A DNA stretch of 64,000 nucleotides from Dehalococcoidia bacterium (GTDB taxonomy: Bacteria > Chloroflexota > Dehalococcoidia > SpSt-223): NCBI GenBank assembly GCA_026003895.1, contig BPIC01000003.1, forward strand, positions 487,148 to 551,147. Reading direction: 5' to 3'. Positions 9,908-17,202 of the stretch are shown here, piece by piece. Each line of letters starts with the position of its first letter. The first letter of the stretch is position 1. Below the pieces are notes generated by a model. That model was not told where the DNA came from. It searched no databases and saw only the letters and a list, made by a program, of their open reading frames with translations. The translations under genes and the position numbers were made by a program.

Positions 9908-9953
9908 CAGACAGTCTGTTTAAATTCTAGCAGCCTGAGCGGACGATGACCAA
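9908..9953 (-). promoter_or_regulatory. Promoter and operator of the TetR-LLM-glcDEF operon
   Basis: On the minus strand TTGGTC (9953-9948) and TAGAAT (9929-9924) are 18 bases apart, a good sigma-70-type pair. Directly downstream lies the inverted repeat CAGAC-A-GTCTG (9908-9918), a typical TetR operator placed over the transcription start. The TetR ATG follows at 9890. Confidence 0.6.
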
Positions 9954-10299
9954 CTGCGCGGCGACTCGCCTGTCGCCTGCAGCAGCCAGCCGAATCGCTC
10001 CGAGGAGGCCACCGCGATGCAATGGCCCTTCATGCCCGGTGTTCTCCGCCGCGTTGGCAGTGAGGGGGCAGCGTGATTCCTGCACCGCAGCCGGTTTGGA
10101 ACGAGCAGGGCGCTCGCGGCGATCGCTTCGCATCGAAAACTGTTCTATACTTGCGCGTCTCGGCGCACGCAGGAGTCATCCAGAAGCGCACGTCGTTCGT
10201 ATTCGTTCCGGTCGGCCTCAGGGAGCCTCGCCACGAAGGAGGTTGGCGGACCCTCCAGCGCGCCGGCAAATCGGCCCACGTACCACTAAAGGAGGTTGG
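9954..10299. other. Intergenic stretch before the cupredoxin genes
   Basis: No convincing gene is seen. A TATACT at 10146-10151 could be a -10 box for the cupredoxin genes, but no clear -35 is present. A strong ribosome-binding site (AAAGGAGG) ends the stretch seven bases before the ATG at 10300. Confidence 0.4.
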
Positions 10300-11526
10300 A
10301 TGATCCGATTTTCATCTTCGCGCGCGCTGATTGGTGCTGCCGGTCGATGGGCCGTGGCCAGCGCCGCAATTCTTGCGCTGAGCCTGCCCGCTGGCGTCGC
10401 GCAGGCTCAGGAAACGACTTGGCGCGTCCAAGTTGGCGCGACGGGGAACGCGCCGAACGTCGCAATCGATGGGATGTTTCCGAAATCGCTCACCATCCGG
10501 GTTGGGGATACGGTGACGTTCGAGCGCAACGTTCCTGGCCCGCCGCACACGGTCACGTTTCTCTCGGGTGCTCCGGCGCCGGAAACCTTCATCCCCGTCC
10601 CCGGTGGCCCGCCCGGCGCGATGATGGGCAACCCAGAGGCGCTCGGCCCGGCCGGCGGCCGCGTCTATCGTGGGCAAGGCATCGCGAACTCGGGCGCGAT
10701 GGGCTTGCTGCCGATCCCCGACGTCTACAGCCTGACCTTCGACACGCCGGGCGCTTTCACCTATCAGTGCTTGCTCCACCCGTTCCAAGTCGGGACGATC
10801 ATCGTGGTGGCTCCCGGTGGCGCACTGCCGGCGAATCAAGCCACGCCCGCCGAGGCGACGGCGCTTGGCCAGCAGCAGATTCAGGCAGACGCTGCTGAGT
10901 TGGCCCGGCTTGCTCAGCAGGAGGCGGGCCGGTATCCGCAGGCGAGCGGGATGCAAGTAACCGTTGGGGTCGACGTGCCCTCGCAGCTCGGCTCTGTGGC
11001 CTCGTATTTCCCGGCGACGCTGCGCGTGCGCGTCGGTGATACCGTCACCTGGGTGAACAATTCGCCCTACGAATTCCACACGGTCTCCTTCGGCTTTGGG
11101 CGGGAGCTACCGCCGCTCGTGCTGCCGGGTGGGATTGTCAATCCTGAGGCGGCCGCACCGTCCGGCGGGACGAGCTACGCCGGCGCTGGACGCGCCAACT
11201 CGGGGCTGCTCTTTGCTGGTCAGCGCTACACGCTCACCTTTACCCAGCCGGGGACGTATCCCTACATCTGCCTCGTCCATGAGGACCTGCACACCGGAGT
11301 CATCACTGTCGGCGAAGGCCCTGCTGGCCCCCAAGGCCCGCAAGGCCCGATGATGCCGGGTGGTCCGCAGGGACCGATGCCGGGGATGCCCGGTGGGCCG
11401 ATGATGCCCGGGATGCCGGGTGGGCCGATGACGCCGCCGGCCGGTCCGCCAGCGCAGCCGGGACAGCCCGGTCAGCAGGACCCGTTCCGGGCGATTTTCG
11501 AGCGCTTCCGGGGTCTGTTTGGCTAG
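10300..11526 (+). CDS. Secreted double-cupredoxin (plastocyanin-like) protein
   Basis: A signal peptide (basic start, hydrophobic core, cleavage near AQAQE at residues 33-37) leads a 408-residue exported protein. It contains two plastocyanin-like blue-copper domains. Each has a first histidine (PPHTVTF; EFHTVSF) and the copper-loop motif near its end (YQCLLHPFQVG; YICLVHEDLHTG). The tail from about residue 345 is a Gly-Pro-Met-rich, collagen-like repeat. The likely role is copper binding or electron transfer outside the membrane. The next gene, a one-domain cupredoxin, overlaps its stop. The start is set by AAAGGAGG. Confidence 0.8.
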   Translation: MIRFSSSRALIGAAGRWAVASAAILALSLPAGVAQAQETTWRVQVGATGNAPNVAIDGMFPKSLTIRVGDTVTFERNVPGPPHTVTFLSGAPAPETFIPVPGGPPGAMMGNPEALGPAGGRVYRGQGIANSGAMGLLPIPDVYSLTFDTPGAFTYQCLLHPFQVGTIIVVAPGGALPANQATPAEATALGQQQIQADAAELARLAQQEAGRYPQASGMQVTVGVDVPSQLGSVASYFPATLRVRVGDTVTWVNNSPYEFHTVSFGFGRELPPLVLPGGIVNPEAAAPSGGTSYAGAGRANSGLLFAGQRYTLTFTQPGTYPYICLVHEDLHTGVITVGEGPAGPQGPQGPMMPGGPQGPMPGMPGGPMMPGMPGGPMTPPAGPPAQPGQPGQQDPFRAIFERFRGLFG

Positions 11527-12064
11527 CCGGCCGACGTTTCGTCCTCTGCTTGCCGGGCTGGTGGCGGCGCTCGCCGCCAGCCTGCCGGTTGCCTTCGCTG
11601 CGCCCTCCTTTCAGGCGGTCGCAGCGACGGTCACCATCGTCGACGACGCGGTGACCATGCCGGCGACGGTCACGGTCCGTGCCGGTGAGCGTGTCCGCTT
11701 CATCAACCGCGGCGTCATCGGACACAATGTCGTTGCCGACAGCGGCCTCTTTCGATTGCCGACTCTTGCTCCCGGCGAAAGCGCCGAGGTGTCTTTTCCG
11801 GCTCCTGGCACGCTTGGGTTTTCGTGCACGCTGCACACCTCGCAGCGTGGCACCGTGGTCGTCCTTGATGCGCCCGCTGCTGAGCCGCCCGCTGCGCCAG
11901 TGGCGGAACCGCCAGTCGATCTACCGGGTGAGTTGCCCGCGGAGCCGCCCGGAGAGCCAGTGCCGGAGCCGCCGGTTGATCCGACGAGTGAGTTGCCGGC
12001 TGCGCCGCCTGCTGAGCCAACACCGCAGCCCACGGTCTTCCCCGACGATCCCATTGTGGAGTGA
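11519..12064 (+). CDS. Secreted single-cupredoxin protein with proline-rich tail
   Basis: A hydrophobic N-terminal signal segment is followed by one plastocyanin-like domain with GHNVVAD (first His) and FSCTLHTSQRG (Cys-His copper loop). After residue 120 the protein is a tail of Pro-Glu-rich repeats of the type AEPPVDLPGELP, probably a spacer in the cell wall or a low-complexity stalk. It starts with TTG at 11519 and overlaps the preceding cupredoxin by eight bases, so the two are likely co-translated. The stop overlaps the glycerate kinase start. Confidence 0.7.
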   Translation: MASRPTFRPLLAGLVAALAASLPVAFAAPSFQAVAATVTIVDDAVTMPATVTVRAGERVRFINRGVIGHNVVADSGLFRLPTLAPGESAEVSFPAPGTLGFSCTLHTSQRGTVVVLDAPAAEPPAAPVAEPPVDLPGELPAEPPGEPVPEPPVDPTSELPAAPPAEPTPQPTVFPDDPIVE

Positions 12065-13410
12065 GCGTGCCGGGAGCTCCGTTGCGATCCGAGGGGCCGC
12101 CCCCCATTCTGACGCGGGTGATCGAGGCGGCACTCGCCGCCGTCGATCCGGCCGCTGCGGTGCGGCGGGCGCTCACCGTTCGGCGTGACACGCTCGCCTT
12201 CGGTTCCCTCCTTCTGCCTTTGCGCTCCGTCCGCTGCATTGTCGTTGTCGGTGCGGGAAAGGCGGCCGCGCCGATGGCGGACGCAGTCGTCGACCTGCTG
12301 GCGCCGCGGCTCGTCGAAGGGGTGGTGATCGTTCCCTATGGCTATGCTGCGCCGGCTGGCTCGGTGGTGGTGCGTGAGGCCGGCCACCCCCTGCCGGATG
12401 CTGCAGGGGTGCGGGCGACCGCCGAGATCCTCGAACTGCTGGCTGGTGTCGACGAGCGCGACCTCGTGATTGCTGTGATCTCGGGCGGCGGTTCGTCGCT
12501 GCTTGTCGCCCCAGAACACGACCTCGAACTCGATGACCTCGTAGTTGTCAATGAAGCGCTGCTCCGCTCGGGGGCGCCGATCACCGCGGTGAACGCCGTT
12601 CGCAAGCGGCTGGACCGCGTGAAGGGTGGCGGGCTGGCGCGAGCCGCTGCGCCGGCGACGCTCATCGGGCTCGTCCTCTCGGACGTGATCGGCAGTCCGC
12701 TCGATGTTATCGCGTCTGGTCCGACCGTGCCCGACGAGGCGACATGGCAGGATGCCCTCGAGGTGGTGGGGCGCTATGGCTTGGCCGAGCGGTTGCCGGC
12801 TCGGGTGCTGGAACGGCTTCGGCGTGGCACAGCGGGATGGGAAGCGCCGCCGCTTGCTGCCGGCAATCCGGTCTTCGCGAACGCGCGCACAGCCGTCATC
12901 GCCGACAACCGGCTCGCTGCCCGGGCTGCCTGCCGAGCCGCCGAGGAGGCGGGGTTCGCTCCTCTACTCCTGACCACCTCGCTGGACGGTGAGGCGAGCG
13001 CTGCCGGGCGCGTGTTGGCGAGCGTGCTGCGCGAGGTGCGCGCCAGCGGTGCGCCGCTGGCGCCACCGTGCTGCCTTGTTGCCGGCGGCGAGACGACCGT
13101 CACTGTCCGTGGCGGGGGGCGCGGCGGGCGCAACCAAGAGCTGGCGCTCGGCGCGGCGCTCGGGCTCGCCGGTGTGCCGGATGTGCTGCTAGCGAGTGTC
13201 GGCACCGACGGCCGTGATGGCCCGACCGATGTCGCCGGGGCCTGGGTCGACGGCGCGACGGTAGCGCGGGCCGCCGGGCGCGGACTCGATGCCGTGGCAG
13301 CGCTGGCCGAGAACGATTCGTACCAGTTTTTCGCGGCGGCTGGCGGCCATCTTCGGCTTGGGCCAACGCGCACGAATGTGAACGACCTCGTCATCATGAT
13401 GGCGTTCTAA
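12061..13410 (+). CDS. Glycerate 2-kinase (MOFRL/GckA type)
   Basis: This cytoplasmic kinase phosphorylates glycerate to 2-phosphoglycerate. The 449-residue protein has the N-terminal domain with VVVGAGKAAAPMA and ISGGGSSLL, VRKRLDRVKGGGLA, and the C-terminal MOFRL domain with GGETTVTVRGGGRGGRNQE and GTDGRDGPT. These motifs define the family also called hydroxypyruvate reductase/GckA. The start is a GTG that overlaps the upstream stop. Together with the glcDEF genes it suggests use of glycolate through glyoxylate and glycerate; that link is inferred. Confidence 0.9.
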   Translation: MSVPGAPLRSEGPPPILTRVIEAALAAVDPAAAVRRALTVRRDTLAFGSLLLPLRSVRCIVVVGAGKAAAPMADAVVDLLAPRLVEGVVIVPYGYAAPAGSVVVREAGHPLPDAAGVRATAEILELLAGVDERDLVIAVISGGGSSLLVAPEHDLELDDLVVVNEALLRSGAPITAVNAVRKRLDRVKGGGLARAAAPATLIGLVLSDVIGSPLDVIASGPTVPDEATWQDALEVVGRYGLAERLPARVLERLRRGTAGWEAPPLAAGNPVFANARTAVIADNRLAARAACRAAEEAGFAPLLLTTSLDGEASAAGRVLASVLREVRASGAPLAPPCCLVAGGETTVTVRGGGRGGRNQELALGAALGLAGVPDVLLASVGTDGRDGPTDVAGAWVDGATVARAAGRGLDAVAALAENDSYQFFAAAGGHLRLGPTRTNVNDLVIMMAF

Positions 13411-13459
13411 GGCGTGCGCGGCCTAGGCACAGCGACCGGAGAGAGCGACAATTCCTCAG

Positions 13460-15445
13460 ATGGAAACGAGCGTCGAAAAACGAACGGAGCATCGCCGACC
13501 CGCCGATGTCGTGCATCGTGTGCGGCGGCGGCGGCCGGCGCACCCATTCGTGCGTTGGCTTCTTCACCAGCCGGACCGGTACTCGGAAGGCCCCTACGAA
13601 TCGCACGCGCGAAACCGCCATCCGTGGTGGCAGGTGATGTGCCTGACGGGCGTCGACTACTTTTCGACGTTGGGCTATCAGCCTGGGATCGCGGCGCTTG
13701 CTGCTGGTCTGCTGTCGCCCATCGCCACGTTGATCTTGGTGCTGTTGACTCTGCTCGGGGCCTTTCCGATCTACCGGCGGGTTGCGAGCGAAAGTCCACA
13801 CGGCGAGGGCTCGATCGCGATGCTCGAGCGGCTGCTCAGCTGGTGGAAGGGGAAGCTGTTTGTTCTTGTCTTGCTTGGGTTCGTCGCGACCGACTTCGTT
13901 ATCACGATCACGCTCTCGGCAGCCGATGCGACCGCCCACATCATCGAAAATCCGTTTGTCCCCGCGGCGCTGCACGGCCAAGCGGTGCCGATCACGCTGG
14001 TGCTGATTGGGGTGCTTGGCATCGTCTTTCTTCGCGGCTTTCGGGAGGCGATCGGGCTTGCCGTTGCGCTGGTGGCGACCTATCTCCTGCTGAACGCGAT
14101 CGTGCTGGGTGTCAGCTTCTACGAGCTGGTGACACACCCGCTGGCGCTGACCGACTGGGAGCGCGCCCTCTTCACCCAGCATGGCAGCCCGCTGGTGATG
14201 GTTGGAATCGCCTTGTTGCTCTTCCCGAAGCTGGCGCTTGGCCTTTCTGGATTCGAGACTGGCGTGGCGGTGATGCCGCTTGTCAAGGGCGGGCCCAACG
14301 ATGACCCAGCGCGGCCGGCGGGCCGGATCCGCAACACTCACAAGCTGCTCCTCACCGCTGCCCTCACCATGAGCGGCTATTTGCTGGCGAGTTCGCTCGT
14401 CACGACGACGCTGATCCCTCACGAGGAGTTTGAGGAAGGGGGCGCGGCCTATGGACGGGCGCTTGCCTACCTCGCGCATGCGTACCTTGGCGAATGGTTC
14501 GGCACGGCGTATGACCTGAGCACGATAGCCATCCTTTGGTTTGCCGGCGCATCGGCGATGGCCGGCCTGCTGAACATCGTGCCGCGCTACCTCCCGCGCT
14601 ACGGGATGGCCCCCGACTGGGCGCGCGCCACGCGACCGCTGGTGCTCGTGTTCGTCGCGGTCGCGTTTGCGGTGACGATCCTCTTCCGTGCGAGCGTTGA
14701 GGCGCAGGGCGGCGCCTATGCAACCGGGGTGCTCGTCCTGATGTCGTCGGCCGCTGTTGCGGTCACGCTCTCCGCCTGGCGAGCCCGGCAGCGAACGGTC
14801 TGGATCTACCTCGCCATCGCGCTCGTCTTTCTCTACACCACTGCCGTCAACGTTATCGAGCGGCCGGACGGCATCAAAATTGCCTCGTTTTTCATCGTGG
14901 CTATTCTGGTCACCTCGCTCGCGTCCCGGACGATGCGCTCGCTGGAGCTGCGGATCGATCGTGTCGAGGTGGATGAGACGGCGCGACGGTTCATCCGTGA
15001 AGCGGTGCGGCACGGCGAGATTCGCATCATCGCCAACCACCCGGATCAGCGGGACGGCCGCGAGTATCTGATCAAGGAGCGCGAAGAACGCGAGGCAAAC
15101 CACATTCCGCCCGGCGACCCGGTGCTGTTCTTCGAAGTCAAGGTGAGCGACGCGTCGGAGTTCGCGCCGACGCTGAAGATCAAGGGCGAACAGATTGGCC
15201 CGTATCGGGTGCTGACGGCCGAGCACTCCTCGGTGCCGAACGCGATTGCTGCTTTCTTGCTCTACGTCCGCAACACGACGGGCGCTCGGCCGCATGCCTA
15301 TTTCGGGTGGGTCGAGGGCAACCCGCTCGCCTATCTCGCTCGGTTCATCTTCTTCGGCGAGGGCGACATTGCCCCGGTGACGCGCGAGATTTTGCGCCGG
15401 GCAGAGCCAAACCCGAAACTGCGCCCGGCGATCCACGTCGGCTGA
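13460..15445 (+). CDS. APC-superfamily permease
   Basis: A 661-residue inner-membrane transporter with about 12 hydrophobic segments. The first conserved region reads [19 protein letters not shown], typical of amino-acid/polyamine/organocation permeases. The last 180 residues form a cytoplasmic soluble domain. Longer N- and C-terminal tails than usual place it in the group of large putative amino-acid permeases also confused with KUP-type potassium transporters. The substrate is not known. The gene is followed after eight bases by the convergent stop of the NarL-type regulator. Confidence 0.75.
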   Translation: METSVEKRTEHRRPADVVHRVRRRRPAHPFVRWLLHQPDRYSEGPYESHARNRHPWWQVMCLTGVDYFSTLGYQPGIAALAAGLLSPIATLILVLLTLLGAFPIYRRVASESPHGEGSIAMLERLLSWWKGKLFVLVLLGFVATDFVITITLSAADATAHIIENPFVPAALHGQAVPITLVLIGVLGIVFLRGFREAIGLAVALVATYLLLNAIVLGVSFYELVTHPLALTDWERALFTQHGSPLVMVGIALLLFPKLALGLSGFETGVAVMPLVKGGPNDDPARPAGRIRNTHKLLLTAALTMSGYLLASSLVTTTLIPHEEFEEGGAAYGRALAYLAHAYLGEWFGTAYDLSTIAILWFAGASAMAGLLNIVPRYLPRYGMAPDWARATRPLVLVFVAVAFAVTILFRASVEAQGGAYATGVLVLMSSAAVAVTLSAWRARQRTVWIYLAIALVFLYTTAVNVIERPDGIKIASFFIVAILVTSLASRTMRSLELRIDRVEVDETARRFIREAVRHGEIRIIANHPDQRDGREYLIKEREEREANHIPPGDPVLFFEVKVSDASEFAPTLKIKGEQIGPYRVLTAEHSSVPNAIAAFLLYVRNTTGARPHAYFGWVEGNPLAYLARFIFFGEGDIAPVTREILRRAEPNPKLRPAIHVG

Positions 15446-15453
15446 GGACGCGC

Positions 15454-16116
15454 CTAGCGCGGGACGTCGATCAGGCCTTGGCGGAGCGCGAGGGTGACCA
15501 CTTCCAGTTTGGAATGGGCATTGAACTTGTGCATGATGTTCTGGAAGTGGGTCCGGAGCGTGTGAGGGCTGATGACGAGCTTCTCGGCAATGGTGGCGTT
15601 GTCGTTGCCGGCGGCCAGCTCTTGGAGCACTTCGAGCTCGCGGTCGGTGAGCCGGACGCTCGGCTCGGCGCCGTTGACACGGCGATGGCGTTCGCGCAAG
15701 TCAGCGAGCAGGCGGCGCAAGCGCGCTCCGCTCAGCAGCATCTCGCCTTGCGAGGCGGCACGCACTGCGCCGATCACCTCGTCGAGGGCGCTCTCCTTCT
15801 GAATAAAGCCGCTCGCGCCGGCGTCGACCGCGTCGAGCACGGCGCGACTGCGCTCCGAGGCGGTGATGATGACGACCTTGGTCTCGGGCCGGGCGGCGCG
15901 AATCTCGCGGGTGGCGGCGACGCCGTCGAGCCCCGGCATTTGGATGTCCATTAGAACGACATCGGGTTGCAGCCGGGCAGCCTCACGGATGGCGCTGGCG
16001 CCGTCGTAGGCGAGCCCGACCACGTGGAAGTCCGGCTCATGGCTCAGCACGTCGCTCAGCGCCTGGGCAACGAGTTGATGATCGTCGGCGATCAGAACCC
16101 GGATCGGCGCAGTCAC
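15454..16116 (-). CDS. NarL/FixJ-family response regulator
   Basis: A 220-residue two-component regulator. The receiver domain has the acidic pair in LIADDHQ, the phospho-acceptor Asp in VVLMDIQMPGLDG and the switch Thr/Lys in VVIITASERS and GFIQKES. The C-terminal LuxR helix-turn-helix reads LTDRELEVLQELAAG, then IAEKLVISPHTLRTHFQNI. A GTG at 16116 with AAGGAGAGCG just upstream is the best start. No sensor kinase is adjacent, so it is an orphan here. Confidence 0.9.
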   Translation of the reverse strand: MTAPIRVLIADDHQLVAQALSDVLSHEPDFHVVGLAYDGASAIREAARLQPDVVLMDIQMPGLDGVAATREIRAARPETKVVIITASERSRAVLDAVDAGASGFIQKESALDEVIGAVRAASQGEMLLSGARLRRLLADLRERHRRVNGAEPSVRLTDRELEVLQELAAGNDNATIAEKLVISPHTLRTHFQNIMHKFNAHSKLEVVTLALRQGLIDVPR

Positions 16117-16154
16117 CGCTCTCCTTGCGTGTCCCCGAGGGTGGTCATGTGCCA

Positions 16155-16192
16155 ATAGAGTCACTCTATCCCTCGTGTAGCGTTGTCGTCAA
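16155..16192 (-). promoter_or_regulatory. Promoter with palindromes upstream of the NarL-type regulator
   Basis: On the minus strand TTGACG (16192-16187) and TAGAGT (16168-16163) are 18 bases apart. The -10 box lies inside the perfect palindrome ATAGAG-TCA-CTCTAT (16155-16169). The -35 box lies inside a second inverted repeat, AGCGTT-N6-AACGCT (16179-16196). The arrangement suggests repressor or self-regulation. Confidence 0.5.
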
Positions 16193-16226
16193 CGCTGCGG
16201 AGCTTGACCCTGCCTGTGCGGGTATG

Positions 16227-16811
16227 CTAGCTGCCGCACGCGTGGTGCGCTTGCGCCATCCCGATCCAATCGAGGTCGGGTGCCGGCGTGTCGAGATCGC
16301 CGACGAGGAGCATGTAGTTGCCGACGCCCCCGGTTTCGTCGAAGACGGCGAGATAGTAGGTGCCCGCCGCGAGCTCGGGATAAAAGCGGGGTCCCGCGAA
16401 GTACAGCAGGCGGGTGTCGGCGTCGACGTAGCGACCCCAGAACGGCGAAGCGACCGCGGCGACCGACATCCCCTCGGGAACCGAAAGGCCAGGATAAGCG
16501 GTCAGCTCGCTGACGCCTGGGCCGATCACCGCCAACTGTGGGCGAAACTCGCGGCAATTCGGTGAGTTTGGCACCAGCAGGAAGAGCGAGATGGTGCGCG
16601 CCTCTTCAAGCGTCACTTGGTAATACTGGACCGCGCCGGGAACGCTGAGCGCCCCGTACAACCCGGTCTGATACGTCACGTCAGTCAGGGGGTAGGCTGT
16701 CTCGATCAGGGGAGAATCTACGAACACTGGCGTGTGAGCCAGCGCTGGCTGCGCACCGAAAAGCAGGCAGATCGCCGCTACCAAGCCTGTCGTTCGAGAG
16801 CGCCATCGCAT
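16227..16811 (-). CDS. Small secreted protein of unknown function
   Basis: A 194-residue protein with a clear signal peptide (MRWRSRTTGLVAAICLLFG, cleavage after ALA near residue 25). The mature part is a beta-rich domain with many aromatic residues and repeated phrases such as AVFDETGGVGNYMLLVGDL, which resembles pre-peptidase C-terminal or other extracellular beta-sandwich domains. I do not recognise a family with certainty. It is alone on its strand, between the NarL-type regulator and the divergent metalloprotease-like gene. Confidence 0.6.
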   Translation of the reverse strand: MRWRSRTTGLVAAICLLFGAQPALAHTPVFVDSPLIETAYPLTDVTYQTGLYGALSVPGAVQYYQVTLEEARTISLFLLVPNSPNCREFRPQLAVIGPGVSELTAYPGLSVPEGMSVAAVASPFWGRYVDADTRLLYFAGPRFYPELAAGTYYLAVFDETGGVGNYMLLVGDLDTPAPDLDWIGMAQAHHACGS

Positions 16812-17202
16812 TGTCGGCCCCCAGTCTCGCGCACTCAAGCGCGTTGAGGCTTGCACCATAGCAAGGAGGCAGCCCGACGTCAACGGTTGCCAACCGCAAC
16901 AATACGCTGCCAATGCCCAACACGGACTACGGCCGGTGTGGCGCTGGCGTTTGGCCAGCGCTGTCTCATTCATTCGCTTCGAGTCGGCGACTCCGCTGGC
17001 AATCGGCAGGCGCCTCGCAGATCCGAGGGACGCGGCGTCTCGGTGCCTCTCGAAGGTCCGCTCGGCCATCGGCGACGTCCGTCGCGCGGATGTCCTGCCC
17101 GGATGGCTCGAAGGGCGCCGCGGGCCTCACCGCATCAGCCCTCGCCCCCGAGGTGTGGACGGCGTACAATGTGCATTGCCCCCAGCCGGGAGGAGGTCTG
17201 CC
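16812..17202. other. Divergent intergenic region
   Basis: No gene is seen between the two divergent secreted-protein genes. TACAAT at 17165-17170 is a possible -10 box for the plus-strand gene; I find no good -35. A strong ribosome-binding site (GGGAGGAGG) lies at 17188-17196. Confidence 0.35.
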
